Source of the DNA: Parcubacteria group bacterium Greene0714_7
GTDB taxonomy: Bacteria; Patescibacteria; Paceibacteria; UBA9973; UBA2103
Direction of reading: 5' to 3'
Assembly: GCA_007378985.1 (NCBI GenBank)
Contig: VMHB01000001.1
Coordinates: forward strand, 1 to 64,000
Length of the DNA: 64,000 nt
Shown: one piece after another, positions 7,727 through 16,136 of the stretch
Numbering within the stretch: position 1 is the first letter of the stretch
How the letters are laid out: the number at the start of each line of letters is the position of its first letter
Made by a program: the position numbers and the translations under genes
The notes under the pieces: generated by a model
Seen by the model: only the letters and a program-made list of their open reading frames with translations
What the model was told of the DNA's origin: nothing
The model's database searches: none

Positions 7727-8950
7727 ATGCAGTCAAAAAATGTATTTGCAGTGTGCGCTATTTTCGTTCTCTTACTGACCTTTGGTGGCATGGCAGTTTC
7801 TGTAGATGCTGCATCAAAGCCAAAAGCTCAGAAACTTGAAGTTTCAGGATGGCTCCCATATTGGCGTAAGGCTACATCAACAGCAGATACACTTTTACAT
7901 ATAGATGCATTTACTGAAATCAATCCTTTTGGTTATTCGGTAAAAAATGACGGAACATTGTCCGACACTATGAAAATAGATGAGGCTCCGTGGCCTGAAC
8001 TTATTGCCGTTGCGAAAGCAAAAAAAGTGCGAGTTATTCCTACGGTGATGTGGTCAAACGGCGAAGCGATACATCGAATACTCAGCAATACTAAAACTCG
8101 CATCGCACTTGAGGATGAAATAGCTGCTCTTGTGAAGACAAAAGGTTTTGATGGTATTGATATTGATTTTGAAGGAAAGAAGGCAGAGACAAAAGAATAC
8201 TTCGCTCTGTTTCTTAAGGGGCTGTATCAAAGAATGGGGAACAAATGGGTTACCTGCGATATTGAAGCACGCACTCCCGTATCATCACGTTACGACAGCA
8301 CCCCACCAGCAGACGCCACTCTCTATGCGAACGATTATGTTGCCATCAATAAATACTGTGACCGCGTGCACATCATGACGTATGATCAGGGTGCGATAGA
8401 TGTAAAGTTAAATAAAGTTGCAAACGGCTCTCCCTATGTTCCAGTTGCTGATCCAAAATGGGTGGAAAAAGTAATTACACTTGCATCAAAGACCATTTCA
8501 AAAAAGAAGATTGTTATAGGTGTCGCAACATACGGCTATGAGTACAAAGTGACCCCACTTTCTGAATATGGTTATAGGTACGATTTACAATGGGCTTTTA
8601 ATCAAAAGTACGCATACGACCTTATTGCGGAGTATCAACCTAAAGTAGAAAGGAATAGTGCAGGGGAGATGAGCTTCACATATGTTCCAAATGTATTACC
8701 GAGCACAACCACCAATTCAAACATTGACCCTCTGTTGAACCTTATTCCTATTGCCACTACCTCGTATTCAGACGGTGTTACGACTCCAGTGGCTAGTGTC
8801 CCGTCTTACAATATCGTGTGGTGGAGTGATGCAAATGCCATCGCAGACAAGATAGCTCTCGCAAAGAAGTTGGGAGTTAGGGGTATTGCTATATTCAAAA
8901 TTGACGGCGGGGAAGACCCAAGCCTTTGGGATGTCCTCAAGAAAATCTAA
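7727..8950 (+). CDS. secreted glycoside hydrolase family 18 protein
   Basis: This 407-aa protein has a signal peptide (residues 1-29, ending VDAAS) and a GH18 TIM barrel. The catalytic motif DGIDIDFE (DxxDxDxE) is at about residues 146-153; the barrel start GWLPYW and the late motif IAIFKIDGGEDPSLW are also typical. GH18 enzymes cleave beta-1,4 GlcNAc polymers (chitin, peptidoglycan) with the last Glu as acid/base. The type is close to the SafA/YaaH-like peptidoglycan group, so a role in wall remodelling or attacking a host envelope is plausible but not shown. The ATG at 7727 is chosen because an upstream GTG would overlap the -10 box. Confidence 0.85.
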   Translation: MQSKNVFAVCAIFVLLLTFGGMAVSVDAASKPKAQKLEVSGWLPYWRKATSTADTLLHIDAFTEINPFGYSVKNDGTLSDTMKIDEAPWPELIAVAKAKKVRVIPTVMWSNGEAIHRILSNTKTRIALEDEIAALVKTKGFDGIDIDFEGKKAETKEYFALFLKGLYQRMGNKWVTCDIEARTPVSSRYDSTPPADATLYANDYVAINKYCDRVHIMTYDQGAIDVKLNKVANGSPYVPVADPKWVEKVITLASKTISKKKIVIGVATYGYEYKVTPLSEYGYRYDLQWAFNQKYAYDLIAEYQPKVERNSAGEMSFTYVPNVLPSTTTNSNIDPLLNLIPIATTSYSDGVTTPVASVPSYNIVWWSDANAIADKIALAKKLGVRGIAIFKIDGGEDPSLWDVLKKI

Positions 8951-9004
8951 GTCTCATCATTGGGATTTTGAGCACGGGCATTTTCGCTTTATTATAAGGG
9001 GTAC

Positions 9005-11950
9005 ATGGTTATCCGGATTGATGTCACACCTACAATTCTGGATGCGCGCGCCGAAGTGAAGTTGAAAGCATTTCGAGCACTTACAGGTTCAGCGGTTACA
9101 AAAGTGCACATTGTTGATTCGTATCTTATTGATGCGAAACTCTCGCCGAGACAGGTGTCGCAGGTAGCCCACGCGCTTACTAACAGTGTGACTGAAGCGT
9201 CAACGGTGGGGCGCTCAGTCCCGCAGAAATTTGACTGGGCTATTGAGGTAGGATTTCTTCCTGGGGTTACTGATAATGTTGGCACCACTACCGAGCAAAC
9301 AGTTGAAGACATTACCAAGCGTTCTTTTAAGGCAGGGGAGAAAGTGTACTCACTACAGGTATTTTTTATTGAAGGAGAGTTGTCACGAGCACATGTAGAA
9401 AAAATTGTAGCAAGTCTGCATAACCCCCTCATTCAATCTGCACGAGTATATGATGCATCACTCAAAGGTAGGAAAACACTAACGAGCATCCCTCGTGTGG
9501 AGCTCACAAGTTCATCTCGGGTACTCGAAGTGGATCTTGAGGTTAGCGATGAAGAGCTTCTCACCATAGGTACTCATGGAATCAAAAATGAGGATGGTAC
9601 ACATCGCGGTCCTTTAGCGCTTGATTTGGATGCACTGCATGCAATCCGCAATTATTTTCGCCGACTTCGACGTAGCCCAACTGATGTTGAGCTTGAAGCA
9701 TTGGCACAAACATGGTCAGAGCATTGCAAGCACACTATTTTTGCAAATCCGATTGATTCTATTTCAGAAGGAATCTATAAGAAATATATTAAAGGAGCTA
9801 CTGCAAAAATTCGCGCAAAGAAGGGAAAGAAAGATTTTTGTGTCTCAGTGTTTAAAGATAACGCAGGAGGAATTATATTTGATGAGAAATATGTGGTGAC
9901 ACATAAAGTAGAAACACATAACAGTCCATCTGCATTGGATCCTTTTGGTGGCGCCATTACTGGCATTGTTGGTGTGAATCGCGACACGCTTGGGTTTGGT
10001 CTTGGTGCAAAACCCGTTGCAAATGTATATGGTTTTTGTTTCGCGTTCCCTGAAGACACACGAAAATTGTATAGGGATAAAAATCTGACACAGGAAATGC
10101 TTCCACCAAAGCGCATAGCAGAGGGAGTTATTCAGGGAATCAATGCGGGTGGGAATCAGAGCGGTATTCCAACGCCAAACGGATTCATGCTATTTGACGA
10201 TTCTTACAGAGGGAAGCCGTTGGTATTTGCAGGCACTGTGGGACTTATTCCAAAGAAAAACGGTAAACGAATTCTCTATGAGAAGAAGGCAAAATCAGGG
10301 GATTACATTGTTATGGTGGGTGGGCGAGTAGGCTTGGATGGTATTCACGGCGCAACGTTTTCGTCGGTGAGTTTAGATTCAGGAAGTCCTGCAACAGCAG
10401 TACAGATTGGAGATGCTATCACTCAAAAGAAATTCTCAGATGCTATTTGCAAGGAGGCAAGAGATTTGAATTTATATAACAGTATTACCGACAATGGTGC
10501 TGGCGGTTTATCTTCTTCGGTTGCTGAAATGGCTCGAGAATCAAATGGGTGCAGGGTGGATCTTGAAAAGGTTCCGTTGAAATATCCAGGACTTCAGCCG
10601 TGGCAGATATGGATTTCAGAATCACAGGAACGCATGACACTCTCGGTTCCTAAAGGAAAATGGAAGGCTTTTTCAAATTTGATGAAACGGCGAGGTGTTG
10701 AGGCAACCATTATAGGAGAGTTCACACACTCTGGCAGGTGTGTGGTTACGTACCAAAAAAAGAGCGTGATGGATTTGAAGCTCGAATTTTTGCATGATGG
10801 TTTGCCTAAAAAACAAATGCAGAGCAAAAAGCCCGAATGGGTTTTTGAAGAGCCTAAGCTCACTGAACCTCAAGATTTTTCCAACCAAGTGCTTTCACTC
10901 TTGTCTCGCCACAATATTGCTTCGCATGAGTTTTTGGCACGACAATTCGATCATGAGGTGCAAGGTGGTTCCGTCATAAAACCAGTACAAGGCGCTGGTC
11001 GTGTTACGGGAGACGCGGGCGTGTTTCGTCCACTCCTCTCCTCTAATCGAGGCGTTGTCTTGTCAAATGGAATTACGCCGTACTATGCAAATCTTGACCC
11101 TTACAAGATGGCTACGGCATCAATTGACACTGCTATTCGAGATGCAATCGCGGTAGGAGCAACATTAGATCACCTAGCGATTCTCGACAACTTCTGTTGG
11201 GCATCATCAAACGAGCCTGAGCGCTTGTGGCAACTCAAAGAATCTGCACGAGCCTGCTACGATTTGGCTACTCTGTATGGAACCCCGTTCATTTCGGGTA
11301 AGGACAGCATGTTCAACGATTTCAAGGGGTATGACGAAGATGGAGACTTTTTGAAAATTTCTATTCTGCCAACACTCTTGGTTTCCACTCTCGGTGTTAT
11401 ACAGAATGTTGGAAAGGCTATTTCAATCGATGTAAAAAATGCTGGTGACAGTGTGTATGTTTTAGGAGAGACACATGATGAGCTTGGAGGCTCTGAATAC
11501 TACCGCATGCTTGGAAGTAAGATTGGTGGGGAGGTGCCAGTTGTTGATGGTAAGAAAAACATGAAGCTCTACCGTGCATTTACAAAGGCCGGCGAGCTTG
11601 GGTTAGTAGCTTCAGCTATTTCTGTAGGAAGGGGAGGCTTGGCCGTTGCTCTTGCTCGTATGAGTATGGCGGGCAAGCAGGGGCTTGATGTAAATCTTTC
11701 AGACATTGGAGGTGATGCGAAGCGCGTTGACTCAATTCTTTTTTCTGAATCGCAAGGACGCATCGCTCTAACAGTTGCTCCTGAAAATGTTGAAAAATTC
11801 GAGCATATTTTTGCAGGTATTGTCTTTCATAACGTTGGTACAGTTACGGATACTGGGAAGATTGCTATTGCGTGTTCCAAGCACCATTCGGTACATTTTT
11901 CTGTCGAGCGAGCGTTGCAGTCCTATCGTTCAACCTTTAAAAAATGGTAA
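9005..11950 (+). CDS. purL: phosphoribosylformylglycinamidine synthase PurL with PurS-like N-terminus
   Basis: This enzyme makes FGAM from FGAR with ATP and glutamine-derived ammonia (fourth step of purine synthesis). The protein is 981 aa. Residues 1-165 look like two PurS-type alpha/beta units (start VIRIDVTPTILDARAEVKLKA); the catalytic part begins with TWSEHCKHTIF and contains THKVETHNSPSALDPFGGA, NGAGGLSSSVAEMARE and GKDSMFNDF, the usual PurL ATP and substrate motifs. The glutaminase is encoded separately (purQ, 12557). A PurS-PurL fusion with free PurQ differs from both the 1300-aa enterobacterial enzyme and the three-gene Bacillus form. TATAAG at 8993 lies 6 nt before the ATG, indicating a leaderless mRNA. 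Confidence 0.92.
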   Translation: MVIRIDVTPTILDARAEVKLKAFRALTGSAVTKVHIVDSYLIDAKLSPRQVSQVAHALTNSVTEASTVGRSVPQKFDWAIEVGFLPGVTDNVGTTTEQTVEDITKRSFKAGEKVYSLQVFFIEGELSRAHVEKIVASLHNPLIQSARVYDASLKGRKTLTSIPRVELTSSSRVLEVDLEVSDEELLTIGTHGIKNEDGTHRGPLALDLDALHAIRNYFRRLRRSPTDVELEALAQTWSEHCKHTIFANPIDSISEGIYKKYIKGATAKIRAKKGKKDFCVSVFKDNAGGIIFDEKYVVTHKVETHNSPSALDPFGGAITGIVGVNRDTLGFGLGAKPVANVYGFCFAFPEDTRKLYRDKNLTQEMLPPKRIAEGVIQGINAGGNQSGIPTPNGFMLFDDSYRGKPLVFAGTVGLIPKKNGKRILYEKKAKSGDYIVMVGGRVGLDGIHGATFSSVSLDSGSPATAVQIGDAITQKKFSDAICKEARDLNLYNSITDNGAGGLSSSVAEMARESNGCRVDLEKVPLKYPGLQPWQIWISESQERMTLSVPKGKWKAFSNLMKRRGVEATIIGEFTHSGRCVVTYQKKSVMDLKLEFLHDGLPKKQMQSKKPEWVFEEPKLTEPQDFSNQVLSLLSRHNIASHEFLARQFDHEVQGGSVIKPVQGAGRVTGDAGVFRPLLSSNRGVVLSNGITPYYANLDPYKMATASIDTAIRDAIAVGATLDHLAILDNFCWASSNEPERLWQLKESARACYDLATLYGTPFISGKDSMFNDFKGYDEDGDFLKISILPTLLVSTLGVIQNVGKAISIDVKNAGDSVYVLGETHDELGGSEYYRMLGSKIGGEVPVVDGKKNMKLYRAFTKAGELGLVASAISVGRGGLAVALARMSMAGKQGLDVNLSDIGGDAKRVDSILFSESQGRIALTVAPENVEKFEHIFAGIVFHNVGTVTDTGKIAIACSKHHSVHFSVERALQSYRSTFKKW

Positions 11951-11952
11951 TT

Positions 11953-12555
11953 ATGGATGATAAAAAGTTCTGGAAAGGAAGATGGAGAGGGAGTTTTATT
12001 CTGACACCCAATCCTTTTGCTAAACGTGCATATGTATTAATGAAAAAGAAACATGTAAAACGAGTTCTCGATCTTGGATGTGGAGACGGTAGGGACTCAA
12101 TATATTTTGCTCGTAAAGGAGTCGCCGTTGAGGCATTTGATTTTTCTGAAAGCGGTATTGAATCCTTAAAAAAGAAGAATCCCAGCATCAAGGCGCACAT
12201 TGGGGATATTCGGAAATTGCCATTTAAGAAAAATTCATTTGATGCTGTCTACGCACACCTTAGCTTGCATTATTTTTCTGATTCAGAAACTGAGAAGATA
12301 TTTTCTAAACTACATGCCGTGTTAAAGAAAGGCGGATTACTTTTTGTTAAGTGCAAATCAACTGACGACCTTCTGTTTGGAAAAGGAAAGAAGGTAGCTG
12401 AAAATACCTATCGAAGTGGCCATGTTCGGCATTTCTTCACTAAAGACTATATGGCAAAACAGCTCAATACTTTTAAGGTTCTTCGGCTTAAGAAGAACTC
12501 TTCTTCATATGCATCCTCGAAGTCATCTTTTATAGAAGCGATTGCACAAAAATAA
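11953..12555 (+). CDS. class I SAM-dependent methyltransferase
   Basis: From the ATG at 11953 (the alternative 11944 overlaps the purL stop) the protein is 200 aa. Motif I VLDLGCGDGRDSIYFARKG, the acidic loop EAFDFSESGIE, IGDIRKLPF and the post-motif FDAVYAHLSLHYFSD are the normal SAM-binding Rossmann elements, close to the tellurite-resistance TehB/UbiE-like group. The substrate is unknown. It sits between purL and purQ with 2-bp and 1-bp gaps, so it is co-transcribed with purine genes, but a purine-pathway function is not implied by the sequence. Confidence 0.85.
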   Translation: MDDKKFWKGRWRGSFILTPNPFAKRAYVLMKKKHVKRVLDLGCGDGRDSIYFARKGVAVEAFDFSESGIESLKKKNPSIKAHIGDIRKLPFKKNSFDAVYAHLSLHYFSDSETEKIFSKLHAVLKKGGLLFVKCKSTDDLLFGKGKKVAENTYRSGHVRHFFTKDYMAKQLNTFKVLRLKKNSSSYASSKSSFIEAIAQK

Positions 12556-12556
12556 T

Positions 12557-13345
12557 ATGAAAACTACTCTCTCAAAAAAGGTTCGCGTTCTTGTCTTTTC
12601 CGGCTATGGCCTCAACTGTGAAGAGGAGGCGCGCTATGGTTTCGAGCTTGCAGGGGCAGATGCTGAAATTGTGCACATTAATGACGTCATTGATGGGAAG
12701 GTTAAGCTCGAAAAATATCAAATTCTTGCATTCCCTGGAGGCTTTGCATATGGGGATGACACTGGTTCGGGTAAGGCATATGCAAACCGTGTAAAAAATC
12801 ATCTCTCGAAGCCTTTGCAGAAATTTATCAAAGAAAAGAAGCTGATCATAGGAATCTGTAATGGTTTTCAAATCCTTACACAAATAGGACTTTTGCCAGG
12901 CGCACTTACATTCAATGAGTCCAATCGCTATTCTGATAGATGGGTTGATATGGAAGTTGAAGGTACGAGCCCTTGGCTAAAAGGGATCAAGAAACTATCA
13001 GCACCTATTGGACACGGAGAGGGGAGGTATGTGGCTGATGCAGATACTCTTCTCAATCTAAAGAAAAAAAATGAAGTAGCACTTCGTTATGTGAAAGGTG
13101 AGACGGCAAACTATCAAGACTTGCCTGCAAACCCGAATGGCGCAACAGAAAATATTGCTGGCGTACTTTCCCATGAGGGAAGAGTGTTTGGTTTGATGCC
13201 ACATCCCGACCGTGCACTTTTTACAACAAATCTTCCACACTGGCCGATTCTTAAGGATCGTTCAAAGCGTTCTGGGGAAATTTTTCCTCAGTATGGTGCA
13301 GGTCTCCAGATATTTAAAAATGGAGTGGACTACTTCAATAATTGA
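12557..13345 (+). CDS. purQ: phosphoribosylformylglycinamidine synthase glutaminase subunit PurQ
   Basis: This is the class I glutamine amidotransferase that supplies ammonia to PurL. The protein is 262 aa. RVLVFSGYGLNCEEE is the N-terminal strand, FPGGFAYGDDTGSG the oxyanion region, IIGICNGFQIL contains the nucleophile Cys, and the C-terminal GLMPHPDRA gives the catalytic His, with Asp in place of the usual Glu. It follows the methyltransferase by one base and ends just before a large hairpin that may stop transcription. The start at 12557 (MKTTLS) is used rather than an upstream start within the previous gene. Confidence 0.92.
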   Translation: MKTTLSKKVRVLVFSGYGLNCEEEARYGFELAGADAEIVHINDVIDGKVKLEKYQILAFPGGFAYGDDTGSGKAYANRVKNHLSKPLQKFIKEKKLIIGICNGFQILTQIGLLPGALTFNESNRYSDRWVDMEVEGTSPWLKGIKKLSAPIGHGEGRYVADADTLLNLKKKNEVALRYVKGETANYQDLPANPNGATENIAGVLSHEGRVFGLMPHPDRALFTTNLPHWPILKDRSKRSGEIFPQYGAGLQIFKNGVDYFNN

Positions 13346-13434
13346 CTTACCCGAAGCTGTTGATACCATTACTGTATGATCTTGTATTTTGTAGCAACCA
13401 GCGGAGTAATGATGGTAATGATGTTCTCAATGAG

Positions 13435-13510
13435 AAGGCTGGTTTTGCGCACGGTACACATTTAGTTCACAAAGCTCTCGGACAAAACCAGCCTTCGACC
13501 CACGAGGGCT
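13435..13510 (+). terminator. large hairpin followed by T-run downstream of purQ
   Basis: AAGGCTGGTTTTG (13435-13447) is perfectly complementary to CAAAACCAGCCTT (13483-13495), leaving a 35-nt loop. GGGCTTTTTT follows at 13506-13515. It could be a terminator for the purine operon, or an attenuator or small RNA leader for the 64-aa gene that follows; the long loop and the 10-nt gap before the T-run are not typical of a plain terminator. Confidence 0.45.
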
Positions 13511-13530
13511 TTTTTAAATCAAAACAAAAT

Positions 13531-13725
13531 ATGTCGAATCTTGAATCAAGAAATATTACTCACCCTCACCTCGAGTCAGTTTGTGAAATATGTAATGGCA
13601 CAGGCTACAAAAGTAAAAGCCACAGAGAATATTACATACTCGGCAACCCGGCATGCCATTTAGAGATACGAAATGTGCCGTGCCCAAAGGGTTGCTTAGG
13701 AAAAATTCTTTACCCTAACGGATAG
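13531..13725 (+). CDS. 64-aa zinc-ribbon-like small protein
   Basis: The small protein contains two cysteine pairs: VCEICNGTGYK and NVPCPKGCLGK (C-x2-C and C-x3-C), with His residues between, the layout of a DnaJ-type or rubredoxin-like zinc knuckle. The ATG at 13531 is chosen because the in-frame extension upstream runs through the hairpin and lacks protein-like composition. No specific family is recognised. Confidence 0.6.
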   Translation: MSNLESRNITHPHLESVCEICNGTGYKSKSHREYYILGNPACHLEIRNVPCPKGCLGKILYPNG

Positions 13726-13751
13726 ATTAGTCACGCGTGATATTCACTTGG

Positions 13752-13925
13752 CTAGACTTTTTGTCGACGTCTATCACGCTCGTCACGAATGCGTCTTTTG
13801 AATTCTCCAAAATTCTCAGCAAGTCTTTCTGCTTGATCTAAAAGCGCTTCGAGTGCTGGTATCTCTATACCGCTGAATAGTGGGTCAGGATCCCCAAGGT
13901 CTTTGTGTTCTGTTCGTTCACCCAT
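13752..13925 (-). CDS. 57-aa charged hypothetical protein
   Basis: The small reverse-strand ORF begins MGERTEHKDLGDPDPLF and ends in an Arg-rich helix (RRIRDERDRRRQKV). The sequence predicts an amphipathic alpha-helix in the second half. It fills an otherwise empty gap and has coding-like composition, but there is no recognisable family. Confidence 0.55.
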   Translation of the reverse strand: MGERTEHKDLGDPDPLFSGIEIPALEALLDQAERLAENFGEFKRRIRDERDRRRQKV

Positions 13926-13993
13926 AGTCTGCCGATACTACGGTATAGCCTTTATTGGGTCAAATAGTGAAGCCTGCTATAATAAAAAAAGAT

Positions 13994-14518
13994 ATGGCAC
14001 ACGCACAAGTTGGCATCATTATGGGATCGGATTCGGACTTGCCGATAATGAAGGTAGCCCTTGAAGTACTCCATGATTTAGGAATTGAATCTGAAATAAC
14101 TGCGCTTTCTGCCCATCGTGCCCCCGAAGCTGTTGCGGAATATGCAAAGACCGCGGTTGAAAGAGGGTTGAAAGTGATTATTGCAGGAGCAGGCGTTGCT
14201 GCACACCTCCCAGGAGTTATTGCTGCTTTCACCCCACTCCCTGTGATTGGTGTTCCAATAAAAAGCTCTGGTACCGCAGGCATTGATTCACTGTTTGCAA
14301 TCGCACAAATGCCCCCAGGAGTACCCGTTGCAACTGTTGCAATAAACGGAGCAAAGAACGCAGGTATTCTTGCCGCACAGATGATTGGCACTGGCGACTC
14401 CGCCACCCGTGAAAAAATAGTTGCATTTAAAGCAAAGCTGGAAAAAGAAGTTTTGGACAAGGCTCAAAAATTGGAAGAAAAAGGATTCGAACGTTACATC
14501 AAAGAAAACCTCTCGTAG
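13994..14518 (+). CDS. purE: N5-carboxyaminoimidazole ribonucleotide mutase PurE
   Basis: PurE converts N5-CAIR to CAIR (class I) in purine synthesis. The 174-aa protein shows the substrate-phosphate loop GIIMGSDSDLPIM, the catalytic SAHRAPE, and GAGVAAHLPGVIAA, with LPVIGVPIKSSGTAGIDSLF and QMPPGVPVATVAI further on, all as in bacterial PurE. Class I PurE normally works with PurK, which is not in this window. TATAAT at 13978-13983 is 10 nt before the ATG, so the mRNA probably has almost no leader. Confidence 0.93.
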   Translation: MAHAQVGIIMGSDSDLPIMKVALEVLHDLGIESEITALSAHRAPEAVAEYAKTAVERGLKVIIAGAGVAAHLPGVIAAFTPLPVIGVPIKSSGTAGIDSLFAIAQMPPGVPVATVAINGAKNAGILAAQMIGTGDSATREKIVAFKAKLEKEVLDKAQKLEEKGFERYIKENLS

Positions 14519-14591
14519 ACGCCAGCTCCCATTAGCTCCTTTTCCCGTTCGCTTTTATTTTCCCCATTTTTTCTTTTTCTTAACTTGTCTA

Positions 14592-14603
14592 ATTCGCGCG
14601 AAT
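14592..14603. promoter_or_regulatory. putative ArsR-type operator, palindrome ATTCGCGCGAAT
   Basis: A perfect 12-bp palindrome ends 2 bp before the -10 box TAGAAT (14606-14611) of the regulator gene. Eleven of the twelve bases recur at the centre of the larger palindrome at 14888-14927. Position between -35 and -10 fits autorepression. Confidence 0.55.
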
Positions 14604-14617
14604 GGTAGAATAATTTT

Positions 14618-14884
14618 ATGAATGAGAAGGAGTTGGAGAGGGTATTGAAAGCATCGGCAAATCGGCGACGGCTTGCGATCATTAAATTTCTTAAAAAACA
14701 GAAAGAAGCCTCAGTTGGAGATATAGCGACAGAAATAAAACTTTCCTTCCGTGCAACCTCAAAACATTTAGCCCTTCTTACTCACGCAGGGATTATTGAT
14801 CGGGAGCAGAGGGGGCTCCAGATGTATTACTCGATTATATCCAATCTTCCCGAAGTAGCTCGACGCATTATTGCTCTCTTGTAG
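14618..14884 (+). CDS. ArsR/SmtB-family winged-helix transcriptional regulator
   Basis: This 88-aa protein is a minimal ArsR-type winged helix: LKASANRRRLAIIKFLKKQ is the first helix pair, EASVGDIATEIKLSFRATSKHLALLTHAGII is the helix-turn-helix, and REQRGLQMYYSI is the wing. No cysteine is present, so the classical metal-sensing CxC site is missing; another ligand or purely protein-based control is likely. The gene is leaderless (TAGAAT then 6 nt). It sits between purE and purM and is bracketed by palindromes with the same ATTCGCxCGAAT core, which suggests that it controls itself and the purM transcript. Confidence 0.85.
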   Translation: MNEKELERVLKASANRRRLAIIKFLKKQKEASVGDIATEIKLSFRATSKHLALLTHAGIIDREQRGLQMYYSIISNLPEVARRIIALL

Positions 14885-14887
14885 TTT

Positions 14888-14927
14888 CAAACTATTCGCT
14901 TATTCGCACGAATAAGCGAATAGTTTG
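14888..14927. promoter_or_regulatory. 40-bp palindrome, probable regulator binding site
   Basis: The arms 14888-14906 and 14909-14927 are perfectly complementary (19 bp) with a 2-nt centre. The core ATTCGCACGAAT differs by one base from the palindrome in the regulator promoter, and ATTCGC half-sites are repeated. There is no T-run after it, so it does not look like a simple terminator, although it could also fold as a hairpin in RNA. It lies about 60 bp before the -10 box of purM. Confidence 0.55.
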
Positions 14928-14999
14928 GTGAGGGTGTGCGTGTGCGGTGATTGAGTGTAAGGGTTTAAGTTAGAGCATTTTTTCGGGTATAGTATCCCT

Positions 15000-16127
15000 A
15001 TGACTTCCGACCAATCAGCGTATGCGAAAGCAGGGGTGGACTATACGAAGCTAGAGCCGTTCAAGCAGGCGATGATTGCGGCGGGGAAGCGCACGACTAG
15101 TTTCCCAAACAAGAGAAATGTATTTATTGCAGAAGATGTGATGCATGCGCATGGCGCAGTGTATGAATATAGAGGCAAGGAAGAGCATATTTGGTGTACG
15201 ACGCAGGAAGGACTTGGAAACAAAAACTGGATTGCTGAGTGGATGTATCAGCATGAGGGCACGGGCAAAACTTATTACGACGCCATTGCTATCGACACAG
15301 CTTTGATGATTGTGAACGATGTTATTGCACAAGGGGCGATGCCAGTGGTTTTTTGTGATCACATTGATGTAGGTACAAGCGAGTGGTTTGCAGACGATAA
15401 GAGGAACAAAGATTTAGCGGATGGTTTTTATAAAATATGTGAAGAGGTAGGCATGGCGCTTCCAGCAGGGGAGTCAGCACCTTTGAAATATTTGTTGAAA
15501 TCAGAACCCCCAGTAACGTCGGCACCTTCTCTTTCAGGCTCGGTGACGGGCATCATTTCTCCAAAGAGTCGTCTTATTACAGGGAAAAAACTTGGAGTAG
15601 GTGATCACATCATTGCGGTTGCATCGTCGGGGTTGCACTCTAACGGCGTTTCATTAGTTATTCAAAAGGCACTTGAATTGCCAGAAAAGTTTTTAACAAA
15701 ACTTCCAAACGGCAACACACTTGGAGCTGAGGCACTCATTCCTACACGCTCGTACGTTGCACTCATTGAAGCTTTGCTTGAAGCAGGTATTGATATTCAT
15801 GCGCTCCTCCCTGGAACGGGGGACGGCGTAGGGAAGCTGGCATTTGATAAGCGTTCTTTTACCTACCGTGTTCATTCTTGGCTCAAGGTTCCAGATCTGT
15901 TTATGTACTTTAAAGATGTGCTCAATGTGCCTTTGAAAGATTGCCTCAAAACATTCAACTGGGGCGCAGGGTATTACATTTTTGCATCAGCTTCAGAGGT
16001 GGAAAAAATAATTTCAATTGGTACTAAGGCTGGCTATACACTTGCAGATGTTGGCATCGTGGAGGAAGGCAAACGAGAAGTTATTTTCGAGCCTGAAAAT
16101 ATAACCCTTCCTCCTCCGGGGGAATAG
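15000..16127 (+). CDS. purM: phosphoribosylformylglycinamidine cyclo-ligase PurM (AIR synthetase)
   Basis: PurM closes FGAM to AIR with ATP. The 375-aa protein starts with AYAKAGVDYTKLEPFK, the usual YKDAGVD region, and shows the ATP-binding part YDAIAIDTALMIVNDVIAQGAMPVVFCDHIDVG, SGSVTGIISPKSRLI, VASSGLHSNGVSL and FNWGAGYYIFAS near the end. It is somewhat longer and more diverged than the common bacterial PurM and may represent the variant found in other Patescibacteria/archaea. TATAGT at 14988-14993 with TTAAGT 17 bp upstream gives a leaderless promoter downstream of the ArsR palindrome. Confidence 0.88.
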   Translation: MTSDQSAYAKAGVDYTKLEPFKQAMIAAGKRTTSFPNKRNVFIAEDVMHAHGAVYEYRGKEEHIWCTTQEGLGNKNWIAEWMYQHEGTGKTYYDAIAIDTALMIVNDVIAQGAMPVVFCDHIDVGTSEWFADDKRNKDLADGFYKICEEVGMALPAGESAPLKYLLKSEPPVTSAPSLSGSVTGIISPKSRLITGKKLGVGDHIIAVASSGLHSNGVSLVIQKALELPEKFLTKLPNGNTLGAEALIPTRSYVALIEALLEAGIDIHALLPGTGDGVGKLAFDKRSFTYRVHSWLKVPDLFMYFKDVLNVPLKDCLKTFNWGAGYYIFASASEVEKIISIGTKAGYTLADVGIVEEGKREVIFEPENITLPPPGE

Positions 16128-16136
16128 CTTCTTCTT

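Noticed and set aside
13342..13530. In-frame 5' extension of the 64-aa zinc-ribbon gene (127-aa version)
   Set aside because: It reads through the large hairpin, lacks protein-like composition and overlaps the purQ end; the ATG at 13531 is a better start.
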